Shown here: piece by piece, positions 28,708-41,660 of the stretch
How the letters are laid out: every line of letters begins with the position of its first letter
Numbering within the stretch: position 1 is the first letter of the stretch
Assembly: GCA_036785705.1 (NCBI GenBank)
Contig: JAWUZG010000084.1
Location: 9,809,501 to 9,873,500 of the forward strand
DNA: 64,000 nucleotides
Direction: 5' to 3'
Source: Acanthornis magna
Taxonomy: Eukaryota > Chordata > Aves > Passeriformes > Acanthizidae
The notes under the pieces: model-generated
What the model saw: only the letters and a program-made list of their open reading frames with translations
Told to the model about the DNA's origin: nothing
Databases searched by the model: none
Program-made: the position numbers and the translations under genes

Positions 28708-29327
28708 AGCTGACTTGATTACCTGAAACATCTTTCTTACCCTCCCTGTCCCCCACTCCCAAAAGATCTGGAGAAAGGAACTGAGAACAGGCATTTGAGA
28801 GCTCAGGTTGATATGTGACTCTTCTCAACCTGTGCCAGGGTTTTGGCAAGAAAGTCTGATGATGCCAAGGACCCTGCTCCTTGCTGTAGAGGCCACCTGA
28901 GCCTGCTACCAGTATTTACTAGCACCTTTCTGAGATCTAAAATACCACAGCTCTCACTACAGTGGGGGCAGCCACCACACCACTGACAGCATGCTGAGAA
29001 AAGTCTTGCATGGCAGCTGCCCTGGAAGGTGTGCTCTCTCTTTAAGATGAAGAAGTAACAGAAAACCAAATTAAGGAAGGTACAATTTCAACATGTCCTT
29101 AACCTTAAGTTCCACAGAAAGTCCTGAGATTTAAATGCTTGCTTAAATATATACTCACACTACGGTGCTGTATGTATAGGAATGGATTTTAGCATGCACT
29201 TACATACTGCTTTCCCTCCCAGGTTGAATGTTAGGCTGTCTTTGCAGGTGAGGCTTGGCATCTTTAGCACACAGGAAGAAGGCTTGGCAATATCTTTACA
29301 TTTAATATGGCTCTTGTCTCTTCCTGA

Positions 29328-30347
<1,020 letters not shown>

Positions 30348-33300
30348 CCGTTAACCTCCATCCCGCGTAGTGATTTAAGATTCAGCCAGACTGCTTTCTT
30401 AGAGCAATGGGTAGCACATTTATCCATTCTAGTCCCACCATCACACAGTGAATAATATGTGTGAAGTCTAGGTTGCAGGGACAAATGGTACAGTGGAGGC
30501 TGATCAGCAAAACTAAGGATGAGAGCACGCTCTAGGAGCCCAAACTTTGGTCCTGGTTAAGGGCATACAAGTCTCAAGATATTTTGGAAAGCTGTTACAT
30601 CTAGTGGAAGAATTTTGAGAGTTCTACAGCTGTGTTGCTGGACTGTGTAATGCATCTCAGAGGCTCCTGAGAGCTGAATGCTTCATAGAGCAGAGTAGGA
30701 GCCAAGTACTCAGCAATTTCAGAGCTTTCTGAAAAAACAGGGCTGGAATTTGAAACAGCCAGATGCTTTCTCATTTGTTCCCATTTGGGACCTTTCAGCT
30801 GTTTTAAATGGCAGATATTGTACATCTCATTACAGAAACTAGGTGCCTAGTAAGTTGAAGGGACAACTATACCATCATGCATATTCATGAGACAATCCCG
30901 TCTCTTTCTGATGATTAACTGCAAAGTAGAACAACAGCTCAAATTCTTGACACTAATGCAAAATGACTCACTCTGAGACAAGACTAGATGTAAGGATGTT
31001 TATTCCATGGCATGCAAATCAATCTATTCTATAATATTCCACTAGAATTTAGCATTTAGAACTATGAAGAGTTTTGAACCACATTTTCTAAAACATGCTC
31101 CTTTTGCAAGTATGGGTTGGTGAGTTACAGCTCTTTCAACCTTCTAGCAGTAAAGGCCAACTGGAAAAGGTCTGACTGCTCATTACTGGCTGGTTTGGCC
31201 TAAACAGTGATTGCCTCATTCTTATTTTTAATTGTACTGATTCGTGTTAGCAATAGGTGAAACCAGAGCAAAATTAACCATACTAATTCTACTGGGAGGA
31301 GGGAGGGAAATGGAAAGAATACTAGTCACCATGGAATATATTATAATATCCCATGGCTAGTGGTTAATTATGGGAATATCTCAGTTATATGAGACTCCTA
31401 TAGCACACAAAATTACGGGGCTCCAATTTGATTTTTTTAAACCCCATAATCTACCTCTACCCATGGAATATCACTATTTATTCTATGGAGTAATTTGAAA
31501 GTAGATAACCATATTGAAAACAATGCCAAGTTCATTTGTGGCAGATGTTCCAGCCAAGTTGCATAGTAGACATTCTTCAGCCTTTTCAGAATATCCCCCT
31601 GAGTTGTATTAGAAAGGACAGATCGCCAGCCAAGTGATCTTAACTGACATAGAGTTCAAAAGAGGTGTTTTGGAAGAGCTAGCATATACCTATGATGGTC
31701 TTGTGTTATCATTTTTTTGCTTTGAAGAAAATTCTGATTTGTTACTCATTGTGAGTGAGATATTTTCTCGTCATCTCATAGCCATGCATGTTGATGTCAT
31801 TGTGAGAAGCACAAAGAAAGTGAGACTTTCCTTTGTGTGTGACTTCACCAATGCCAATGCTAATTTTGGAGGGGAAGAGTTGGTGGGAATCTTTCTCTTC
31901 TATTCTCTTTTCCTTTCTTATTTCTTTTCCCTTTCGTGCAAGTATGTATAATCCATTCAGAAGGTAAATAGCTTTCATTTTGTTTTTGTTAAAGGCTATT
32001 TCCATTGCAACAGGCCAATCACAATTCACGTGACCGATAGACTGTACCAATTATACCCTTGGCGCACATAAGCAATGGTTTTATCATCCATTCCCCTCAG
32101 GTTGCTAATGCTTATCACAGCTCATGTTCAAGCAGCAAACTTCCTCACAAGCAGATGTCTTTGTGGCATCACGGATCAAGAGGGAAAGAAGGCACAACAA
32201 GCTTGCGTGTCTCCTGTTGTGAGCAATCTGCCAACTGCCCCATGACAGGGTGCAGGAGATGCCAGACTCGGGTACTTCAGCAGGCAGCTGCAGAGTGACT
32301 CTGCTCTGAAATCCCTGGTTTTATAAAGTTCCTTCCATTACCTACCCTGGTCCCCTCTGGGAACCAGAGGACCAGGAACTCTATGAGTTCAGTGCAACTC
32401 CACACTGGTATCCTGAGAATACGTGTAATTTTGGTTCAATGTGGAACTGTTTCGCCACCATCAGTGCTCTAAAATCAGCTGTTACCACAATATCTGTGAA
32501 GTATTGATAGTAGCAGCAACTTATCTATTTCTGCAATAATTAAGAGAGACTATTTTTATATACATATACAAGCATATATATTTTAAGAAGCAACAAAGCA
32601 CACTTACACTTCAGCTAACAAAATTGTAACACTGTAGCTGGAGTTCTGTTTCTGATAATTATTATGCACCACTAGCAGCAAAAAATATTGCCTGCATCTT
32701 TTAGCTTCTGAATAGGAAAAGATCTATATGTGTGCAGGAGAAAAGCAAAAAATAATAAGATCAGAACCAAACTGTTAAGATCTGCATTGCCAGGGATGTT
32801 AAGTTTCATTTCTGTAATATGAAGCCTTCACAGGCACTGACTTGTTTTTGAAACGATCACCTGCACATTATATGAAAACAGAGATTTGCAAGCAGTGAAT
32901 GTTTCCCATACTGTAAAATCTTTGGATTGGTTATCACCTAACTGTAAACAACTAGTTAATACTGCACTAGGAAACACAGAATGGGTGCCTAATGTTTCTA
33001 AAATAGTGCCCGAGTTGTCGAACATATTTCTTGTAATTTTTAACTGTAAAGCTTCAGTGTGACAGTGTCTAGGTCCCATAAGATCACGTGATTTGTATCC
33101 AATATATAATTTTTTTTAAAAGCCTGCTTAGCTGCTCAGGTGTAAAGGATATTACATGAAGTTATTAATTCCATATATTATTTATGGTGGAATGATTAAA
33201 CACATCACCAAACAGGGCTGAGTATGAGGTAGTTCCACACACGACTCCCTCTCTCATGCACCGAGTCAGCAACTTCACATCTGTTCCTGGTCCATGCCCT

Positions 33301-36300
33301 CAGGGCCAAGGAAGCTTTACAGAGAGCTCCACACAGCTCTGCCCAGTGCCTCCTCCCAGGATAAGGAGCACTTTCCTGGCACAGACATGCAAACAGCAGA
33401 GCTTTGCCCACAGGCTGCACAGCTGCTGCCAACAGTGCTGTGGTCATTTGCAGGCAAAGCAAAGATGCTTTGAATTTAAAGTCTGGCAGGTTTGAATTAA
33501 ATTTTTTTATTGCCCCCAACTCTCTCAGCAGCTCAGTCCTGGGCTAATCTACACCTGGCAGGAGGGTATCTTTAATTAACAGCACTTGATTTTAATTCAA
33601 TGTAAAGATGTCAGAATTTCATTCTACCACACCTCCCCTTCCTGCAGCAACCCTTCCTGTTTTCCATCCCATCTGATCCCACCAGTGGGTGGCTGGGAAA
33701 GCAGCAGAAGGGAAGAAAGGTATTTCAGAGTAGAGCATGGCAGAGCTACTGCTGTGGGCAGACCTTCAGCAGCAGCATTAACAAAGTAGAGATTTCCTCT
33801 ATACAAAACGTGGTCTTCAAGGCATTTTCTGCTGCCCATAAATTCTTAGGATACTGCTTAAAGAGTGTCTGGTGCAACTGGGTCTGATACAAAGCAGCAG
33901 ATTTCACCTGACCAATTTGACCAAAACTCCTTGATCTGGGGATATCTCAGTCTATAAAGGACCACGTGTCTCCTCACTTACCATACACCCACCAGGTTTT
34001 AGTATCTCCACATTAAAGGATTAACTTTGTTATGGTGCAGTGTTGTTTACAGGCCCTGTTCAAGAGCAGGGCTTCATTTTGGCATCATTTTATAGGGGAC
34101 AGCCACTATACTGCAATCAAATACCCAACAGGCTAAGTGGACAGCAAAGAGAAAAGGGACATAATCCCCAATATTTTCAGTTGACACAGGGCTTAATTGA
34201 GCAAGATTACTTGAAAGGTCTGTAGCGAAGCCACTGGTTGAATATAACTGAACAAGCATCAGTCAACCACAGTCTGCTGTGCTGCAGTGTCTTTTATCTC
34301 AAGGCTTGAGTATTCGAAACACTGAGTATCATAGCAAAAGTAAAAAATAAAAACCAAACCAGAAAAAGTCTCAACCACTTAACTTGATTTTTGTCCCATT
34401 CTTCACACTGTCCTACAGGTATAAGTAATTTCATTCAGTACATACTGAAATATTTTACGGCCAAAGTTTGTAAGAAAACCTCAAAACGTAAAAAACAAAT
34501 ATTAAAAATTCTCCATTTTGTTTTGAAAGCACTGCCCAGCTCCTCAGCCCCTCTCTTCTACACCTGTCTGCTTACCTGCAGGGCAGGTTGACTGCATGGT
34601 CACATCTCAGAGTGGTCACTAGATGAAGCAGTGAATGCAACTTCCCAACACAGTAAAAGAAATTTGGAACATGAATGGAATTCCTAACTTCATTTGATGC
34701 CTATAGTGCTGTCTGGCGCCACACAGCAATGGTTTAAAGAATTCATTCATAACACATAAGCCAAGGAGATGGGTTATTTGGGGTTTGTTCAGAAATCTAC
34801 CCCAACCTTTTTTTTTTTCATATATATATTTACAACACCAGCATACAGAGTGTTTGTATTGACTTTAACATGACCAAATTAAGAGTTTCTCACCTCTCTG
34901 ATCCCCTCTGCATGCAGCTTCACTTAAGCTGTACTCCAAGGATATCATATCTTCATACAAATATATTGTGCAGCCTCTTTCACAGTGTACTGATGGCAAA
35001 ATTCTCTATTCATTGCACAGCTGTAAAATACAGAAAAGAATAACTAGAATTGAGGCACCTAAGAGGAGAGGGAAAATGTCTGTCATTACTACTACAGACT
35101 TCATTTTCAGAAAAACATTCTGTGGCTCTTTTACTTATCTGCCCCAAAACCAATTTTCAGCAACCCACTTGTGGACTATCCTGATGTCTGAATCATTAAA
35201 GTAATCCAAGTCTATCACTAACAGAAGGGAGCTACAAAGATGCAGTGACTCCAGTGTGCTCCATGGTCAGATGAACTGGAACAAGCGGGAATGTTAGGAA
35301 CCCATTATCTCAATGCAATTTTCCGAGAGAGAGCTGATCTCCTTTTAAAGAAATCGTGTGGAATTACCCATTCCAGCTTTATCACTCATGCTTTCTGAAG
35401 GAGCTGCTCTTTTCTCAGGGCTTCATTTTTCATCTCTTCTGTCATCATAACCTAAATAACCTGTATTCCTTGTGCAACACACTGGCTCTAACGTCAGAAG
35501 TGTGCTGAGCACTGTAATTCCAGTGCCAATGCTCAGTGGGAGCTGGGAACTCTTGGCAGCTCTTGTCAGAGCCCCATTATGCTGCCTAACATTCCACCGC
35601 AGCTTGTGAACCTCAGTGGCTTTTAAAGAGAGCAAAGCATTGTATAGGTATGTAGTCGCTGTGGTGGTCCTTCAAACCACAGGGAAGCAAATTCTCTGCT
35701 CAAATGTCTCTGAACATTATAAGAAAAAAAAATCTCATCTAATTTTAGTGTCATAGAACCTTTGCCCCTCTCTGTAAGATGGACAGTAGACGGCAAAGTA
35801 ACTGCTAAGAGTTTAGGTCTGTTTCAGCTCAAAAAGCTCCAGTGTTTAAATGTGTTGGACATAAAAACTACTAAAGAAGCAGTGGAAAAGGTAATAGGGA
35901 GGTGTTTTTTCTTTCCTCACTATATTTAGCCTTCCTAGCCTTTAAAAATCTGAACCTCCTCACTCCAAAATAGCAAATGAAGTAATGATCACACCTTGAT
36001 ATCACTGATGATGGAGTCCTTGGGATCTAATGGAGAAACTGCTGACAGCTCAAAACAAAAGGAAAAACAACCAATTCTTCTCATCTAGCTTAAGTTTCAT
36101 TTGCCTGAGGTCTCCCTTATATTGGAATAAGAATCAGGCAGCCTCAGAGAGTAATTCACTATTTATGGTCTGAGTTGCCCTCTGGAGGTATCTTTGCCCA
36201 TAAGAGATCGCAGGTGACTGCAGCTCTAACTCAATATTCTCAGTTAAGTGCCTACAGTCCTGTGGAAGCACTTTGGATCTATTCCTTGCCCCCACCCCAT

Positions 36301-37679
36301 GTGGCATTCCTGCAACCTCACAGCTGGGGGTCACATGTAAAGCAGAATTTATAACTAATATAATGTAAAACCTTGTTGTACAATTGTTCATCTGTCACTT
36401 CCTGTAGAGATAACACCGGTGGGTGTCACTTGTACTACAGTGCTTGTTGACTTTAGAATGTGAGTAAAAAATAACATCCTCCATGCCAAGTAATTTGAAA
36501 ACAAAGAGGAGGAGCTGTGTATGCAAGCGTAGTGCTTTATGTTTGCTGCTTTTCTCTGGCACTAGGTGAGACACAAAAAATAATTTAAAAATTAGAAAAA
36601 ATCCCCCCACAAACCCTGTGGGGCAGAGCGAGGGCTGACTGCATTTAGGGACAGGACTGCACTAAGCTAAAAAACAATTGCAGAACTAAATAATAAATTT
36701 TAGGATTTTTCATGCCTTAATAACCTAATGAGCACAAGGCACTTTTAGTCATGGGAAAACACAGATACAAGCACTCCAGCCAAATACGGCCAACCTGTGT
36801 CAATCCTCCAGCACAAAGCAGATGTAAATATGGTAAATCCTCTTTCTCAAGCACATGCCTGCCACTGCAGCTCCCATGTCATCCAGAGCAGAATGCATTC
36901 CTGGAATATGAAAGAGGTACTCTTGGCATCTCTTCCTTCTGCTGGACTGAGAACGTTTGGTGTTTGCAGGACAGGCACAAGAAAAGGCAGCTGTGTGCAA
37001 CAAGTGCACCTCTGCTGCAGTACAATTAAACACACTAGATCTTAAATGAAACACACTAATAACTTACCTGTTATTACAAAAGGCCAGGGGCAAAAAGATG
37101 TAGGGTACGAGGTCCCAGTTCTGTGCCCAGTCCACTTGCTTGTATCCCTCTTGGACTATACTTGCTGGATATTTTCTCCAAGCCTTTTGTTTACTTGCTT
37201 GTCTGTTTATAAGCACAAAGCCAAAATAATGAGCACTCTACCATTTCTGCCGTCATTGTTCTTTGTATTCATTCATCCACATTCCATGTCTCAGACACTT
37301 TCCACACTGTACAGATCATCATACTGTATTCCTCAGTCAGAGCAGTAAAATAAGATTGTAACATGACTCACCTGACTGCATTTTCCTGCAACCTCTGCCT
37401 GACCTGTGAATGACCCCTCTGGTGTTAGTGAGACTCTCAGATGTTCAGGATAGGTATAAGTAAGCCCCAGAAGGATCAGGATGAAACTAGGAAGGATCCT
37501 CCAGAGCTCTTTGCAATGCAGCATTTCCAGGAGCTACACTTCTCAGCACTGCATTAAGCACATATCCAATAATGCCTGTAAATAGCAAGGTGCACTGGAT
37601 TGACTTTCCTAGAGCTCCTGTACTTCTCTAGCAGTACCAGTAGGTAGGCAGCCAACATACTGTCACCTCACTTCAAGAA

Positions 37680-37870
37680 GTAGTACCTCTCAAGGGTGAT
37701 ATTCTCTGGGAGTGACGTTACTATGTTGGCCAAGTTAGTACTGGGAGAGACGGTCACCACCGTCACTGGAGTGCCTTTCCTGGGGGACACGGCTTCCTGG
37801 AGGGACCCAGGTCGACATGGTGGTGAGTAAATGTTGAAGAGGTAGGTTGGGTTGGAAGGATTCCGCATAA
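37680..37870. other. Unexplained GC- and CpG-rich block with open frames on both strands
   Basis: About 150 bp stand out from the AT-rich intron by higher GC content and at least five CpGs (GACGTT, GACGGT, ACCGTC, ACACGG, GTCGAC). The block includes the inverted repeat GACGGT-CACC-ACCGTC. A 66-codon minus-strand frame (37668-37868) and a roughly 50-codon plus-strand frame cross it. A good donor-like GGTG|GTGAGT lies near 37823 on the plus strand. I recognise neither peptide. It could be a conserved non-coding element, an unlisted exon or an old inserted sequence. Confidence 0.35.
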
Positions 37871-38095
37871 TTCATGTACCATACTAAATTCTGCTCTCGT
37901 GCCAGTGTAAAGGCCTTCAGTATGATCTACTCAGAAGAGCTTCATAACAACTTTCCTAATATGCAGTATATAAAAATCAGGAAACTAATAAAGATACCTA
38001 GATAAAGATATTGATTTTAATGGCCTTAGAATATTGGGGTAACTAAAACAAAGTTGTTATATAGGAATCTTAATTCTTTTACATGTTCTTCACAT

Positions 38096-38129
38096 TTCTC
38101 TCTTTTTTCTCTTTCTCTCTTTCGCTCTG
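38096..38129. repeat. Pyrimidine-rich low-complexity tract
   Basis: A run of mixed CT and T residues (TTTCTCTCTTTTTTCTC and similar), broken only by one CpG near its end. This is low-complexity sequence in intron 2. Confidence 0.85.
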
Positions 38130-39360
38130 TTTGTTAACATTTACTTGTTATTACTGTACGTTGCTTGCAACTTGTGTATGTTACAGACTGTCACATTTTA
38201 TTCTGTGAAGTTTTTCTCCAATTCCCATCAACCTGAGCTCCATGTTGGGCAGCCGAGGAGATTACTATACAGTTCTTTATTGCAAAAGAACAAGGAATGT
38301 CACAGACTATAGGTAACTTCACTGAGGTTGTGACACAAAACCTGATGCGAGGTATTAATTCAAAGAGTAAGTACTTGGTATGAAAATAGAGCTCTTTAGT
38401 CAAATTACTTTCTTTTTTTTCAGATAGTCTGCATGGGAAAAATTAATTTTCCTTACTCTCCAGAAGAAAACACTCCCAAACCTACCAATCTAGGATTCTT
38501 GTCACTCTCATTTGAAAACCAGTGGTGCCTATGTCAACTTACCATTGCTCATTTTCAAAAGCCTAAATCCATATTTTCTACGCTGTTCTTCTCTATGCTA
38601 TACTTCCTTCCGTACACTCCAAGTCATCATTTCATCATTTTGTCATCCTTTGTCTGTGGTTTAATATATCTTCTCCATAATTCTTTTTCTAATTTAATAT
38701 AGTTATATCCCTTTCACTCTAAGGACCTGATTTAACAGCAACAAAACTGAAACCCTGCCCATGGGATTCACGTTTCTTAATCCTGCGTGAGGCTCTGTAC
38801 CCTATAAAATTGATTTCTGTAGCCAAAGATGGTCTGGCACAGAAGCATAATTGTTACTTTGCTGAATGATGTCCTGAGCAACGCATTTTGTGTTACAATC
38901 TTCCCCAATTACTCCCATAAACTATTTTTAAAGAATGGTAAAAAGTAGCTGATAGACATTCTGATTATTTTCTAGAGGGACAGCATGAAGTTTATTGCTT
39001 ATTCTTAATTGTCAGGGACTCAGAAATCACTATAGCCATGTATCAACTCAAGAAAAGCATATTTTTCTCAGTGTGAAGTTCCTTTACTACCTGATTTGCT
39101 ATTATGCTCTGACCCTTCCTTAATAAGTGAAGAAGCACAACAGAGTTTCCATGAAGTCCAACAAAAAGAATAGAGTGATTTATACTGATGCAACTAATGA
39201 GTGGGCAATGAATATTAATGCAGAGTAAACACTATCCAGGCAACTAAAACAGAAACAACTTGCTAACAGGAGTGGAATTTGACTTAAAGAGACTCAAGAG
39301 AGTTGGAAATTTAACTGTAAGTATTTCCTTTCCATGCAACATCTCAGAGAGAAATCACTG

Positions 39361-41660
39361 AATAATACAATCCTTTAGGTTGGAAAAGATCTTTAAGACC
39401 ATCAAGTCCAACCTCTAACGCAGCACTGCTAGCCCACCACTGAACCATGTCCCAAAGTGCCACATCTACACAACTTTGAAATACCCCTGGGGATGGTGAC
39501 TCCACCACTTCCCTGGACAGCCTCTTCCAATGCTGGACAACACTTTTAGTGAAGAAATGTTTCCTGACATCCAATCTAAGCCTCCTCTGGCACCACTTGA
39601 GGCTATTTCCTTCTGTCCTATGGCTTGTTACTTGAGAGAAGAGAGCAACACCCATCTGGTTTCACCCTCCTTTCAGGTACTTGCAGAGAGTGATAACGTC
39701 TCCCCTCAGCCTCCTTTTCTCCAAGCTAACCACCCTCCACTCCCTCAGCCGCTCTTCAAGACTTGTCCTTCCCCAGCTCCATTTCCCTTTTCTGGACTTG
39801 CTCCAGCCCCTCAATGTCCTTCTCGTTGTGAGGGGCCCAGAACTGGACACAGCACTCGAGGTGTGGCCTCAGCGCTGAGTGCAGGGGGACAATCCCTGCC
39901 CTGGTCCTGCTGGCCACACCATTGCTGACCCAGGCCAGGTGCCCTTGGCCTTCCTGGCCACCTGGGCACAGCTGGCTCATGTTCAGCTGCTGCCACCAGC
40001 ACCCCCAGGTTCTTTTCCACCGTGTGGATTTCCAGCCACTCTGCCCCAGCCTGTGGAGCTGCCTGGGGTTGCTGTGACCCAAGGGCAGGCCCCGGCACTT
40101 TCCCCTTGTTGAATCTCACCCCATTGGCCTCAGCCCATCGATCCAGCCTGTCCAGATCCCTCTGCAGAGCCTTCCTGCCCTCCAGCAGATCAACACTCCC
40201 ACCCAGCCTGGTGTGTCTGCAAACTGACTGAGGGTGCCCTTGACCTCGTCCAGATCATTGATGAAGATTTTGAACAGGACTGGCCCCAGCACTGAGCCCT
40301 GGGGACACCACTGTCCAGGTGGTAGTACCAGGTGCCAGCTGGGTGGAATCCACTCAGCTCCAGTCTCTGGGCTCAACCATCAAGACAGTTTTTTACCCAG
40401 TGAACAGTGCACTTGTCCAAGCTATGAGCACACAATTTCTCTAGGAGAAAGCTGTGGAAAAACTCTCCCTCTTCCACTAAGGAGGTCACCTTGTTATAGA
40501 AGGAGATCAGGTTGGCCAAGCAAGATCTATGTTTCCTAAACCCATGCTGGCTGGGCCAGATCCCCTGATTGTCCTGCATGTGCCATATGATGGCACTCAG
40601 GACAATCTGCTCCATGACCTTTCAAGGCACAAAGATCAGGCTGACAGGTCTGTAGTTACCCAGATCCTCCTTCTGGCCACTCTTGGAACTCAGTGTCACA
40701 TTTGCCAACCTTCCCAGAGTGCCAGGACTGCTGATAAATGATAAGCTCACTCAGTATCCTCAGGTGGATCCCAGCTAGCCCCATAGACTTGTGTGTGTTT
40801 AAATGGTGGAGTAGATCACTGACCATTTCCCCCTGGACTATGGGGGCTTCATTCTGCTCCCCATCCCTGTCTTCCAGCTCAGGGGGCTGAGTACCCAGAG
40901 AAAAACTGGTCTTACTATTAAAGACTGTGGCAAAGAAGGCATTACATAGCTCAGCCTTTTCCTCATCCTCTGTCACATTGTTTCCCCCCACATCCAACAA
41001 AGGATGGAGATTCTCCTTAGCCCTTCACTTGTTGCTAATGTATTTATAAAAAGATTTTTATTGTCTTTTATGCCAGTAGCCAGATTGAGTCCTAGTTGGC
41101 CTTTGGCCCTTCAAATTTTCTCCCTGCATGACCTCACGACATCCCTGTAGTCCTCCTGAGCTGCCTGCCCCATCTTCCAAAGGTGATAAACTCACCTTTT
41201 TTTTCCCCTGAGTTCCAGCCAATGCCCCCTGTTCAGCCAGGCTGGTCTTCTTGCACCAGCTCATCTTTCAGCACACAGGGACAGCCTGTTCCTGTGCCTT
41301 TAGGATTTCCTTAGTGAAAAATGTCCAGCCTTCCTGACTTCTTTGCCCTTCAGTATTGTCTCCCAAGGGACTCTGTCAAACAGGCTCCTAACATCTGCCT
41401 CCACAAGTTCAGGGTAGCAGTTCTTCTGACTCCCCTCTTCCTTGCTCTCTGAGAATCAAAAACTCTGTCATTTCATAATCCCTGTGCCCAAGACAGCCTG
41501 CAACCATCACATCACCCACAAGTTCTTCTCTGTTCACAACCAACAGGTCCAGTGAGGTACCTTCCCTAGCTGGCTGACTAGGGAAGTGAAATCTAGGGAT
41601 ATACAGGCAATGGATATTTTCAGATGACAAGCAGCTCTTAACTCCTCCACAAATCAAAGT
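39361..41660 (-). mobile_element. Decayed CR1 LINE, minus strand, from endonuclease remnant to 3' end
   Basis: This roughly 2.3 kb copy of an avian CR1 retrotransposon lies antisense in KCNC1 intron 2. In its own 5' to 3' direction it begins at about 41660 inside the endonuclease region of ORF2 (41409-41657, with GTSLDLLVVNREELVGDVM). It continues through the linker and early reverse transcriptase (40656-41000, with EEKAELCNAFFATVFN). The core reverse transcriptase follows (40373-40615 with SQHGFRKHRSCLANLI; 40116-40376 with PQGSVLGPVLFKIFINDLDE). It ends in the conserved 3' region near 39361 (GGTTGGAAAAGATCTTTAAG on the plus strand). The frame is split into several pieces. The catalytic FADD box near 40215 is disrupted, reading FAD then out of frame. 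Full CR1 elements are about 4.5 kb, so the 5' half is missing. The copy is inactive. Confidence 0.93.

Noticed and set aside
31634..32050. Overlapping 105- and 102-codon frames just downstream of exon 2
   Set aside because: Low-complexity hydrophobic ends, no homologue recognised, and antisense overlap typical of chance frames in intron.
39530..40539. Several plus-strand frames of 80-132 codons
   Set aside because: They are antisense shadows of the CR1 relic, whose own coding strand is minus.
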